A DNA stretch of 64,000 nt from Sphingobium subterraneum (GTDB taxonomy: Bacteria > Pseudomonadota > Alphaproteobacteria > Sphingomonadales > Sphingomonadaceae). Numbering within the stretch: the stretch's first letter is position 1; the number at the start of each line of letters is the position of its first letter. Below the pieces are notes generated by a model. The model was given only the letters and a program-made list of their open reading frames with translations. It was not told the DNA's origin and made no database searches. This document shows, piece by piece, positions 1 to 8,242 of this stretch. Location of the stretch: positions 660,001 through 724,000 of the forward strand of contig NZ_JACIJP010000002.1 in assembly GCF_014199435.1 (NCBI RefSeq), read 5' to 3'. The translations under genes and the position numbers were made by a program.

Positions 1-201
1 GGTCTCATCGTGGGCCTTCTGACACTCGGCGTCGGCGTGGGACCCCTTTTGGCGAGCGTCGTCTACGACGTCACGAAATCCTATCTGCCTGTGCTCTGGG
101 CGGTGATCCCGATGTTCATTACCGCCGGCGTTCTGCTGCTGACCATGGGCCCTTATCCGCAGCGGCGGAACGGGTCTCTTATGCCGGTTGAGGAGGCGTA
201 G
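1..201 (+). CDS. MFS transporter, C-terminal fragment
   Basis: The frame is open from base 1 and ends at TAG 199-201, so only the last 66 residues are inside the window. They contain two hydrophobic stretches (about residues 1-17 and 28-46) separated by a short polar loop, followed by a hydrophilic tail. This is how the last two helices of a major facilitator superfamily permease look. The gene lies 209 bases before a Rieske oxygenase on the same strand and before a TonB receptor, so it may import or export the same compound. The substrate cannot be told from this fragment, and assignment to MFS rests on general appearance rather than a diagnostic motif. Confidence 0.6.
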   Translation, partial: GLIVGLLTLGVGVGPLLASVVYDVTKSYLPVLWAVIPMFITAGVLLLTMGPYPQRRNGSLMPVEEA

Positions 202-410
202 ATGAACGGTGACACAAGACGACACTCCCAGGCCAGGCTCAGCAACCGATCGGCCAACGATCTGGGTCGGCCAGTGTCACATCGCCCTGCGCCCGCCAAT
301 GATAGCCGACACTGATATGTTCATACGGAGCGCGAAGCTATGTTCTGGTCAGGCCGATTTTATAAGCAGTGCTTGGCTCACGGTAAACGAGAAAGCGGAA
401 GCGTAGCGTG

Positions 411-1442
411 ATGAACGAAGCAGCCACCTTCACCGAAAGCGCCCGCAAGCGGCATCTCGATTTCGATCTTGGTCCGGGTGCGCACCAATGCTGGTATCCG
501 ATGGCGTTGTCGCCGGATGTGCCCGTCGGCAAAGTCATCGGCGCAGATCTCGCTGACGGACGTATCGTCCTGTATCGCGGTGAAGATGGAACCGTACGGG
601 CCATGTCGGCCTATTGCCGACATATGGGCGCGGACTTGAGCGCGGGGGGAGATGTCGTCGGGAATGACATCCGGTGCCCCTATCACCATTGGGCGTATGG
701 TGACGGCGGGGTCTGTAACACTATTCCGTCAGGCGACAGGGTTCCGCGGGGTTCGAACCTCGTGCACCTGCCCACTCAGGAGCAATTTGGACTGATCTGG
801 GTCTTCCTGGGCGAGACCCCCCTCTACGACCTCCAGACGTTCAAGAGCTTTGATCCGGACAAGCATGTCTACCGATCGTTCCAAGTGCAAATGGAGGACA
901 AGCTCAAGGTAGAACCCTGGGTCTTCACAACCAATGTCTTCGACATCGTTCACCTCCGCTTCCTTCATGGGATGGATATCGCTGGCACGGAGATCGAGGA
1001 AGTGTCGCCCTATCTGCGGCGCATGTACTGGATCGCGACGCATTCCGGCGAGAAGGACGAAGGGGAGTTGCGCCTCGGCATCGACGTGTTTGGCGCCAAC
1101 AGTGTCCGGACCGAAGGAGAGATGAATGGCCGCCTGCACTGGTACATCTCTGCGAGCACACCATTCGGACCGGGGGACACACGGTTTTTCTTCACCGTCA
1201 TCACCACCAAAGGCGACGGGCAGGAGGATTTTCTCGACAGTTCGCAGGCTCTGGCCACAAGGCTGATCAACGAGGATCTTCCGGTTCTGAACAATATGCG
1301 CTTTGGGACGCCACGTCTGGTGGCCTCCGACAACGCGCTCGGCAAGTTCATCCGGGCGGCTCGAGAATATCCCAGAACCACTCTCGATGCGCTCGAAACA
1401 GCGGCAAATCGTCCGAAGGCGACCACGACGATCGCTGACTAA
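411..1442 (+). CDS. Rieske non-haem iron oxygenase, large (oxygenase) subunit
   Basis: A 343-residue protein. The Rieske 2Fe-2S site is complete: C69-x-H71 and C89-x2-H92 (CRHMGADL and CPYHHW). The mononuclear iron site is present as D178-x2-H181-x4-H186 (DIVHLRFLH). It should hydroxylate or demethylate an organic substrate with O2, using electrons from a separate reductase that is not in the window. Length and layout are nearer to KshA/VanA-type single-component oxygenases than to ring-hydroxylating alpha/beta dioxygenases. GTG 408 directly precedes ATG 411; ATG is preferred. Its neighbours are an MFS permease and a TonB receptor, which suggests catabolism of an imported hydrophobic compound. 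The substrate is unknown. Confidence 0.88.
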   Translation: MNEAATFTESARKRHLDFDLGPGAHQCWYPMALSPDVPVGKVIGADLADGRIVLYRGEDGTVRAMSAYCRHMGADLSAGGDVVGNDIRCPYHHWAYGDGGVCNTIPSGDRVPRGSNLVHLPTQEQFGLIWVFLGETPLYDLQTFKSFDPDKHVYRSFQVQMEDKLKVEPWVFTTNVFDIVHLRFLHGMDIAGTEIEEVSPYLRRMYWIATHSGEKDEGELRLGIDVFGANSVRTEGEMNGRLHWYISASTPFGPGDTRFFFTVITTKGDGQEDFLDSSQALATRLINEDLPVLNNMRFGTPRLVASDNALGKFIRAAREYPRTTLDALETAANRPKATTTIAD

Positions 1443-1838
1443 ATCAGGCATTCCCCGGTTCTGGAAGATCCGTCGCCATCGCTGGGAACGGAGAGCGTGT
1501 CACGGGTCAATACACCCATGAGCTATAAGGCAGACGGATAAGTCTATAACGCCTAAAACCTGAATAAAATCGCAATGTTGCGTTACGTCTATGTGGGCCC
1601 GTGAAGTCGCCAAGATGATTTGGCGCCGTGTATCGTGTTGAGAAATTGGTATTTAAGTAAATCATTATCCTTTTGCGCAATGGATATGAATGTAACTTTC
1701 TACGATACCTTTAATAAAAACTGTAATTTACAATAATTCCATCTGAAATTGATAATAGAACAGCAATAACATTCTTCATAAGCTTAAAAATATTTAAAAA
1801 ATCAATACATAAATAATGTGTCGGAGAGGAGAATAACT
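1443..1838 (+). promoter_or_regulatory. A+T-rich leader/promoter region of the TonB receptor
   Basis: No gene is visible in these 396 bases. Composition changes sharply: bases 1681-1800 contain only 27 G/C out of 120, in a genome that is otherwise clearly GC-rich. It is full of runs of A and T and ends in the strong ribosome binding site GGAGAGGA (1823-1830), 8 bases before ATG 1839. The region presumably carries the promoter and possibly protein-binding (curved DNA) sites for the receptor gene. No single -35/-10 pair stands out. Confidence 0.5.
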
Positions 1839-4211
1839 ATGAAAATTCGCAAAATAATGCGCAACGGAGCTTCTAGAATTTCAATCGGAATCTCGCTCTG
1901 TGTTTTTTCATCGACGATGATCGCGAACAATGTTTATGCGCAGGACAGCAGTTCCCCGCGCGGAACCGGTGTGAGCGTCGATAACTCCGAAATCATTGTG
2001 ACGGCGCAGAGAAGAGAACAATCGTTGATCGATGTGCCTGCGGCGATCACCGCTGTCGGTGGTTCCGATATCAAAAATCTCAATCTTTCCAACCTGTCGT
2101 CCATAACCCAACAAGTTCCCAGCTTCAACGTGACGTACGAGCGCGGAACCAACTCACCGCCCGTTTTCAACCTGCGCGGTATTCAGGGCGACGGCCTGCA
2201 GGCGCGGCTGAACGAGAGTTCGATCGCCATCTATGTGGACGATGTCTTTCTGGGGGATGAGAGCAACCTCAATGGCGCTCTCTTCGACCAGCAGCGTGTG
2301 GAGGTCCTTCGCGGGCCGCAGGGAACATTGTTTGGAAAAAACACGACGGGCGGCCTGGTTCACTTTATCTCCGCCACCCCCACGGCGGATTTCACCGGTT
2401 ATGCCAACGCGCTCTATGGCTCGGACAATATGGTCACGCTGGAAGGTGCGGTCAGCGGCCCTCTTTCCGACCATATCCGCGTTCGCCTTGCGGGCAAGTT
2501 TGATCGGCACGACGGTCATTACGACAATATCTACATCGGTGCCGGACGCAACGGGGTCGAAAAGAAGGTCGGCGATCGAAACATCTGGGGAATTCGCGGA
2601 ACGGTCGACATCGACCTGGCTCCTAAAACGCTTCTGCGCGTTATCGGCTCCTATTCGGAGAACAACTCGCAATCGACGCCGGTCATGTTTTACGGTTCGC
2701 TGAAACCCGGCACGACCGGTTCGGCGCCCTATACGCGTGCCCAGACATGCTCTCAGGCGCAGATCCTGGAAGGCAATCCGTGCGTCAGTCAATCGCAGTT
2801 CCTGTTCGGATATGCCCAAAATCCGGAGCGTCGTCCTGGCCTGGCGAACACCGACAAAACCGGAGAGGAACTCGGGATCCATGGCAAGGGCACCTCGATC
2901 ACCGCGAAACTGACGCATCAGATGGATTGGGGCACCATCACATCCATCACCAACTATATGTCGAGCCGGTATCTTCAGGGCCTAGAGGGCGGAAGAGCCA
3001 CACCGAGCGTCACGGATCCGACAAGATATGCCGATGTTCTCGCGTACCAGTTCAACAAGCAACACCAGTTTAGCCAGGAAGTACGGCTGAACGGGTCCAC
3101 TCCCGGTTTCGATTGGGTCGCGGGGGGCTTCTTCTATACCGACAAAAAGCGCTCTGTTCAGGATTCTCGGCTGAACTTCAATTTCGTGCAGCATGTTGAA
3201 GGGGGTGTAAACACCGACTCCTATGCGGCGTTCGGCCAGGTCGACGGCCATATTACCGATAAGGTCACGTTCACGGTCGGCGGTCGGTACACGGACGAGG
3301 CGCGCACCTTGGTCAGGGCACTCGTTACGGGTTTTGGCCTCAGGCAGGATGTCTTGCCGGCGGTGCTGGTTCCCAACTCGCATACGCGCGACTTCACCGG
3401 GAAGCTGGGCGTCACCTGGCAACCGACGGCCGATCAGACCTATTACATGAATTACTCCCGGGGGATCAAAGGGGTCGGTTACAACAACGGCTTCAGCCTC
3501 GCCAACAGCCTTGCCCGAAACGCGGCCATCGCCGGACCGGTCGGCCAGGAGGTCCTGGACTCTTGGGAGTTGGGTGCGAAAAACAGGCTGTTCGATCGCA
3601 AGCTTTCGATAAACTCCGCGTTCTTCCTTTACAATTATCAGGGCAAACAGGCGGGCCTTGTCGAATATGACGGGGTCAACGTCGCGTATAATTATATCAA
3701 TGCAGGCACCGCGCGGATTTACGGTTTTGAGACCGAGGTTTTTCTCCGGCCCAATGACTATTGGGATATTCGCGCGTCGGGTTCGGTTCTCCGTGACCAG
3801 ATGACGAAGTCGGACGTGATCACTACCGACCCGTTCGGGGCTTTCCTCCCCCTGAAGGGCAAGCGTCTCACGGCTACACCGCGATGGACGTTCAATACGA
3901 TCGCGGCCTATCATGTTCCGACAGAAGTCGGCAGGTTTACTCTTCAGGTGGAGGCAAACGGACGGGGGCCGCAATATTTCGATATCTCGAACGACCCGCT
4001 CTCACGGGAGAAATCGCACATATTCACGAACCTTCGCATCCTCTGGGAGTCGCGTGACAGGCGCTTCAATGCACAGGCCTTCGTGACGAACGTGTTCAAG
4101 GAAGCTGCGGCTTTCAGTCTCTACACGACCCTGATCCAGGCGCGTGGACAAACACGGATCCTCGAAGGGGAAGGCCGCTTATGGGGCGTCAAACTCGGGG
4201 TTGGCTTCTGA
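1839..4211 (+). CDS. TonB-dependent outer-membrane receptor
   Basis: A 790-residue precursor. Residues 1-34 form a signal peptide (positive N-terminus, hydrophobic core, VYA before the cut, mature start QDSS). A TonB box EIIVTA lies at 51-56. The plug domain follows, with the usual sphingomonad wording (VPAAITAVGG, LRGPQGTLFGKNTTGG), then a beta barrel ending in GVKLGVGF with a C-terminal Phe. It imports a large or scarce substrate powered by TonB-ExbBD. The start at 1839 is chosen over GTG 1818 because GGAGAGGA sits 8 bases upstream and the signal peptide begins there. It follows the Rieske gene and is followed by a terminator. Iron-siderophore receptors share this fold, but the context favours an organic substrate. 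Confidence 0.92.
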   Translation: MKIRKIMRNGASRISIGISLCVFSSTMIANNVYAQDSSSPRGTGVSVDNSEIIVTAQRREQSLIDVPAAITAVGGSDIKNLNLSNLSSITQQVPSFNVTYERGTNSPPVFNLRGIQGDGLQARLNESSIAIYVDDVFLGDESNLNGALFDQQRVEVLRGPQGTLFGKNTTGGLVHFISATPTADFTGYANALYGSDNMVTLEGAVSGPLSDHIRVRLAGKFDRHDGHYDNIYIGAGRNGVEKKVGDRNIWGIRGTVDIDLAPKTLLRVIGSYSENNSQSTPVMFYGSLKPGTTGSAPYTRAQTCSQAQILEGNPCVSQSQFLFGYAQNPERRPGLANTDKTGEELGIHGKGTSITAKLTHQMDWGTITSITNYMSSRYLQGLEGGRATPSVTDPTRYADVLAYQFNKQHQFSQEVRLNGSTPGFDWVAGGFFYTDKKRSVQDSRLNFNFVQHVEGGVNTDSYAAFGQVDGHITDKVTFTVGGRYTDEARTLVRALVTGFGLRQDVLPAVLVPNSHTRDFTGKLGVTWQPTADQTYYMNYSRGIKGVGYNNGFSLANSLARNAAIAGPVGQEVLDSWELGAKNRLFDRKLSINSAFFLYNYQGKQAGLVEYDGVNVAYNYINAGTARIYGFETEVFLRPNDYWDIRASGSVLRDQMTKSDVITTDPFGAFLPLKGKRLTATPRWTFNTIAAYHVPTEVGRFTLQVEANGRGPQYFDISNDPLSREKSHIFTNLRILWESRDRRFNAQAFVTNVFKEAAAFSLYTTLIQARGQTRILEGEGRLWGVKLGVGF

Positions 4212-4222
4212 TCACAATCTTC

Positions 4223-4253
4223 GCAGGCGCTGCTTGAAAACAGCGCCTGCTTT
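4223..4253 (+). terminator. Rho-independent terminator of the TonB receptor gene
   Basis: A perfect 10-bp stem (GCAGGCGCTG at 4223-4232, CAGCGCCTGC at 4241-4250) with an 8-base loop, followed by TTT, starts 11 bases after the stop codon. The T-run is short but the placement is right. Confidence 0.8.
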
Positions 4254-4442
4254 AGGTCCTGCTCCCCGCGATCGAACCCTTGAGCGTGACGATCCGCGTT
4301 TCCGCTTTTTGCCCCGATCAAGTGCGTCTACCACCATCCGCACCCGGATCGGTTCCATCCCGGTTCCGGGCGGCTTCCTTCATCGGCGATAGTCGCGCCA
4401 CACAGATGTTGTCATGGCGCGCGCGGGGTAGTCCCCATCTTA

Positions 4443-4616
4443 TTACTCGGAGGGAGGAGGAATTCTTTCGGTGACCCGCACAGCCTCGGCCTCGGCATCC
4501 AAACCTTCTGCGATTTCATTCAGTTCGTCGCTGGTGGCTTTGTCGTTCACCTCCCGGGCGATACGCCGAAAACGCTTTGCTCGCGCTTGCAAATAGGAAC
4601 GGTCGCTCTCACTCAC
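4443..4616 (-). CDS. 57-residue hydrophilic, probably helical small protein
   Basis: A short GTG-started frame on the minus strand, easily missed because of its size. GAGAGG (4628-4623) lies 6 bases before GTG 4616-4614, an ideal ribosome binding site, and the frame ends at TAA 4445-4443. The protein begins VSESDRSYLQARAKRFRRIA, continues as a charged, helix-forming sequence rich in Glu, Arg and Ala, and ends IPPPSE. It has no membrane segment and no cysteine. It starts 25 bases after the response-regulator gene on the same strand, so the two are probably one transcript and it may be a partner of the regulator. Its length and amphipathic look recall short alphaproteobacterial proteins of unknown function. 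No function can be assigned. Confidence 0.72.
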   Translation of the reverse strand: MSESDRSYLQARAKRFRRIAREVNDKATSDELNEIAEGLDAEAEAVRVTERIPPPSE

Positions 4617-4641
4617 ACGCTGCCTCTCAAATTAAATCAAT

Positions 4642-5295
4642 TCACGCTTTGCCCGCAGCGACGAGGATTCGCGCATCGTGAGCGGACTTTGCCGCTTCAT
4701 ACCTGGAGAGTAGGGCCACGGCTGCTACCGAATTAGCGACGTTTAGCTTCTTCGCAATAGTCGCTCGATGCGTTTCGACCGTGCGCACGCTCACCCCCAG
4801 CTGATCGGCGATTTGCTTGTTCCCGCTCCCCCCGGCGACGAGACGGAGAACCTCGACCTCCCTTGAGGTCAGGCGAGAGAGCAATGCGCCATCCTGCTGC
4901 ATTTGGTCAGCAATGGAATGCCGTTCGGAAAGGATATTCAAACAACCGTCTACCGCGTTGCTCAACTCCACATCCTGGATCGGTTTGACGAGAAAGTCGG
5001 TTGCTCCGCGCCGAATGGTAGCAACCGCAATATACACGTCAGCAAATTGGGTCATCGCGATGATCGGAGACACAAGCGCGGTCTTGGCCACGGCTTCAAT
5101 GATGTTGAAACCGTTCTCGCTGCCGTTTCCAACGTCCATGAAGATCAGCCCTGGGCCAAGATTGGGCAGTTCATCTATAAAGTCGGCATGTTCGGCAAAT
5201 GATCGCGCCTGTAATCCGCGGGCAGTCAGTCGGTGGTGGAGATCGAGCCGAGATGATTTATTGGCATCGACGATATAGGCTGAATTAGGCTTCAA
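4642..5295 (-). CDS. Two-component response regulator, FixJ/LuxR type
   Basis: A 217-residue protein with a receiver domain (about 1-120: phospho-acceptor D54 in FMDVG, T82, K104 in LVKPI) and a GerE/LuxR helix-turn-helix (about 140-205: LTSREVEVLRLVAGG, then KQIADQLGVSVRTVETHRA). It should bind DNA and control transcription when phosphorylated. The acidic pocket is incomplete: the usual Asp-Asp is D10-A11, so metal binding and phosphorylation may be altered. No cognate histidine kinase is adjacent. It is transcribed away from a PAS protein and a PAS-GGDEF-EAL gene, with a 221-base divergent region between them that could hold its operator. The 57-residue gene lies just downstream. Confidence 0.9.
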   Translation of the reverse strand: MKPNSAYIVDANKSSRLDLHHRLTARGLQARSFAEHADFIDELPNLGPGLIFMDVGNGSENGFNIIEAVAKTALVSPIIAMTQFADVYIAVATIRRGATDFLVKPIQDVELSNAVDGCLNILSERHSIADQMQQDGALLSRLTSREVEVLRLVAGGSGNKQIADQLGVSVRTVETHRATIAKKLNVANSVAAVALLSRYEAAKSAHDARILVAAGKA

Positions 5296-5516
5296 GTGTC
5301 ATCTCGCATCCAGACCGTACACTTGGTTGACCCGACGGCAGTTCCGGATGCCTAGCTACAGCCCATTCATTGCACATATTTCATTGATAAGCCAAGAGAA
5401 ATACGCCGATTTGCGGGAAACACGTACGCGTTCTCCGAAGAAGGCGAGCAGGCCGCGATTTACTTTCCGATCCTATGCTTGACCCCGCTACGAACCATAA
5501 TTTGGGAGGTGAGCTC

Positions 5517-5969
5517 ATGTCATTCATCTGCTCGGAACAGTTCCGGCCAGCAGCAATGTGTAGGCTGCGGGGACGCGAGCGTCCGCCCATTGGGCAGCGG
5601 GGACATGCATTATTGAAGGCAGAACTGGATACGATGCCATCCATAGCTTGGTGGTCAAGTCGGGACGGCAGCGACGAGGTCTTCAACCAAAGATGGATTG
5701 CGTTCACCGGCGCCCACTTCCTTGCCCGCAACATATTCAATGAATGGAGATCCATTCATCCGGCCGACATCCCCTCGCTCAATCTCGCTATGGCAGCGCT
5801 CTTTGCGACAGGGGAGACGCAGCGGCTGGAATGCCGGTTGCTGGATGCTTGTAAAATTTATTATCGATTTGACGCGCAGCTCCGTTCACACTCACTATAC
5901 GGTAGCCAGGAAGAGGGCTTTCTCATCGAATGCGCGCCGATAGGAGCCTGCCGCGATGCTGCACAATAA
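5517..5969 (+). CDS. Small single-domain PAS protein
   Basis: A 150-residue protein with one PAS-like domain at about 35-125 (MPSIAWWSSRDGSDEVFNQR, then TGA, then EWRSIHPADIPSL, the phrase typical of PAS_3 folds), followed by a beta-rich second half and no output domain. ATG 5517 is chosen because GGGAGG (5504-5509) lies 7 bases upstream; an in-frame ATG at 5475 has no such site. Its last 14 bases overlap the start of the PAS-GGDEF-EAL gene, so the two are translationally coupled. It may act as a detachable sensor or antagonist in the same pathway. The ligand is unknown and no cofactor residue is diagnostic. Confidence 0.7.
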   Translation: MSFICSEQFRPAAMCRLRGRERPPIGQRGHALLKAELDTMPSIAWWSSRDGSDEVFNQRWIAFTGAHFLARNIFNEWRSIHPADIPSLNLAMAALFATGETQRLECRLLDACKIYYRFDAQLRSHSLYGSQEEGFLIECAPIGACRDAAQ

Positions 5970-7740
5970 GCATTCCGTCAGCTTCGTTGCGTCGGAGCCC
6001 CTCTCATCCTTCGAATTGCAGGAGACCCCCTGCATTTCGGAAACCCAGACGAGCGGAGCATCCCCCTTTTCGCTCCTTGAGGAATTGGTAAGGCGGTCAC
6101 CCCATGCGGCACTGCTGATGGATTCATCCTGGCGCATCGTGTGCTTTAATGATCGCTGTCGTCCCTTCCTTGGGGCAACAGCGTCATCGAGACTCCCGGG
6201 TTTTTCGTTGAAGGACCAGGCTTCCTCCGATCTTACGACCGTGGTGCAGTCGATGGTCTCGGTCGATCAAAGCCAGCAGGTGGAAGTGGAGTTTGTTTCG
6301 CTTTCAGGAAAAGGTCAAAAGAAATGGCGGGAGTTGGAGGCTACACGGATAAGCACGGGCCTGGACTGGTACGTCCTCGTGATCTTGCGGGATATTACGC
6401 GCAGGAAAGAAACGGAGGCGCGCCTGCGGCGGCAGTCGTTTCAGGACACCATAACCGGCCTCCCCAATCGTGCCGCGTTTCAGGAAGAGATAGACCGGCG
6501 TGTCAAAGCCGGGAAGAAGACCGAGGGCGGCTTTTCCATGCTGCTGTGCGACCTGGACAATTTCAAATATATTAATGATACTCTTGGCCACGATGCGGGA
6601 GACGCACTCCTTCGCAGTGTCGCCGAGCGGCTGAGCACCTCTATTTTTCCGAATTTTGCTGCCCGGCTCGGAGGCGACGAGTTCGCCGTGTTAACTGCGG
6701 CAAACACCAAGCAAGAACTTGAGGCCTTGAGCCGGGAGATCTTCGCGGTTCTCAATCAGCCTTTCAGCTTCAAGAACCGGACCATCAGTTGCCATGTCAG
6801 CATCGGTGCTGCCACTTTCCCCCAAGACGGAGCATCGAGTTCAGAGCTGTTCAAAGCGTCTGACATCGCCCTTTACGACGCAAAGCGGTTACGTCGGGGC
6901 TCGCTCAGCATCTTCAGGAGCGAACTTCGCCGGAAGTTGGAACTGGATGCATCCATGATCAGCATTGCCCGGGCGGCGCTGTCCGAGGGGCGGATCGAGC
7001 CGTATTACCAGCCCAAAATCTGCTTTCGCACCAACCAGGTGGCAGGCTTCGAAGCCCTGCTTCGATGGCGTGCCGCATCTGGCAGGATCAACGCCCCGGA
7101 CACGATTTCTGCGGCGCTTGAGGACCCCTCTCTTGCCCTTGCAATCAGCGACTGCATCATCCGACGCGTCATCGAAGATATTGGCGCCTGGCAGAGGCAG
7201 GGCCTTCCTTATGGTCATGTCGCCATCAACATTTCGGCTGCCGACTTCAGTGACAGCGCTTTTGCAGAGCGCCTTCTGGATCGACTTCATCAAAACGCAA
7301 TTCCCGCCTCCCGCATACAGGTGGAGGTGACCGAAACGGTATTCCTGGGACGCGGTGCCGAAAATGTGGATGAGGCACTCACGCTGTTGAACAAGGAAGG
7401 GGTGTCAATCGCGCTGGACGACTTTGGCACTGGCTACGCGTCGCTGTCTCATCTCAAGCAGTATCCGGTAGATATATTGAAGATCGACCGTTCATTTGTG
7501 AAGAACATCAACACCAGTCCGGATGACACGGCCATTGTTGCTGCGGTCGTCAATCTGGGCCGAAACCTTGGCGTAAAATCTGTGGCGGAAGGGATTGAAA
7601 CGCGTGCCCAGCATGATGCGGTCGTGGCCATGGGGTGTGACTTTGGGCAAGGGTTCCTTTATGCTCCGGCGAAGACATCTTCATGCGTGGTCTCGTTGCT
7701 GAAGCAGCATCATCCAGGCAAATTGCTTTTCCCGAGTTGA
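5956..7740 (+). CDS. PAS-GGDEF-EAL protein (cyclic-di-GMP synthase/phosphodiesterase)
   Basis: A 594-residue cytoplasmic protein with no membrane segment. A PAS domain (about 35-150, ending in the linker DITRRKETEARLRRQ) is followed by a diguanylate cyclase domain with intact GGDEF at 239-243, then an EAL domain from about 330. The EAL domain has E366-A-L, NIS, EVTE, DDFGTGY, KIDRSFV and AEGIET, the set needed for an active phosphodiesterase. No RxxD product-inhibition site is found before GGDEF. It may therefore make or break c-di-GMP depending on the PAS signal. It overlaps the upstream PAS gene by 14 bases, and the BLUF gene begins 15 bases downstream, so light is a plausible input in trans. 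Confidence 0.93.
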   Translation: MLHNKHSVSFVASEPLSSFELQETPCISETQTSGASPFSLLEELVRRSPHAALLMDSSWRIVCFNDRCRPFLGATASSRLPGFSLKDQASSDLTTVVQSMVSVDQSQQVEVEFVSLSGKGQKKWRELEATRISTGLDWYVLVILRDITRRKETEARLRRQSFQDTITGLPNRAAFQEEIDRRVKAGKKTEGGFSMLLCDLDNFKYINDTLGHDAGDALLRSVAERLSTSIFPNFAARLGGDEFAVLTAANTKQELEALSREIFAVLNQPFSFKNRTISCHVSIGAATFPQDGASSSELFKASDIALYDAKRLRRGSLSIFRSELRRKLELDASMISIARAALSEGRIEPYYQPKICFRTNQVAGFEALLRWRAASGRINAPDTISAALEDPSLALAISDCIIRRVIEDIGAWQRQGLPYGHVAINISAADFSDSAFAERLLDRLHQNAIPASRIQVEVTETVFLGRGAENVDEALTLLNKEGVSIALDDFGTGYASLSHLKQYPVDILKIDRSFVKNINTSPDDTAIVAAVVNLGRNLGVKSVAEGIETRAQHDAVVAMGCDFGQGFLYAPAKTSSCVVSLLKQHHPGKLLFPS

Positions 7741-7755
7741 TCAACGAGGCGGTTT

Positions 7756-8184
7756 ATGAAGTCCATTCTCTACGTCAGCCGATCGCTCATTCCCCAGGCC
7801 ATTGCAGATGGAGAGGTAAACTCCATGGTCAGCAGTGCCCGGGTCCGCAATCGCTCGTTGAACATAACCGGTGCCTTGATTTACACCGGCGTGCGCTTTG
7901 CACAGTTGCTGGAGGGGCCCAGCACCTCGGTTGACCAAGTCATGGCGAGCATCGAAAAGGATATTCGGCATGAACGGATCGTCATACTTCCTGTGTTCCA
8001 AAAGTCCGTAAGGCGTTTTTCGACATGGGCATTGGCCTATGCAGGCCCTTCGCTTTACGTGGATCGTCACATAAAGCGGCACTTCCAAAACCTTCCGGAA
8101 GAAGAGCGGGTTGAAGAATGTGAAAGGCTTGTCGAATTGATGTGGGCGTTAAGCCAGAGCATCCCTGTTCCATCGACACTGTGA
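7756..8184 (+). CDS. Stand-alone BLUF-domain blue-light sensor
   Basis: A 142-residue protein. The N-terminal ~95 residues form a BLUF (FAD-binding blue-light) domain with the photocycle residues in place: Y6, N36 in NITGAL and Q50 in FAQLLEG, plus a Trp in the late strand (FSTWALAY). The C-terminal ~45 residues are the short helical cap common to free BLUF proteins; no enzyme domain is attached. In proteins such as BlrP1 and YcgF a BLUF domain is fused to an EAL domain. Here the sensor is separate but lies 15 bases after a GGDEF-EAL gene in the same direction. The likely job is light control of that enzyme or of the nearby regulators by protein contact. Confidence 0.92.
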   Translation: MKSILYVSRSLIPQAIADGEVNSMVSSARVRNRSLNITGALIYTGVRFAQLLEGPSTSVDQVMASIEKDIRHERIVILPVFQKSVRRFSTWALAYAGPSLYVDRHIKRHFQNLPEEERVEECERLVELMWALSQSIPVPSTL

Positions 8185-8242
8185 AGAAGCCGACGCCGTC
8201 AGGCCGCGCGCTGCCCGCGGACCCTGACGAAGGAGAATGACG

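Noticed and set aside
209..406. 65-residue frame between the MFS fragment and the Rieske gene
   Set aside because: No ribosome binding site, no family resemblance and mixed composition; treated as intergenic.
4451..4470. Shine-Dalgarno-like GGAGGGAGGAGGAATTC on the plus strand
   Set aside because: It is the antisense of the last codons of the 57-residue gene, and no plus-strand gene follows.
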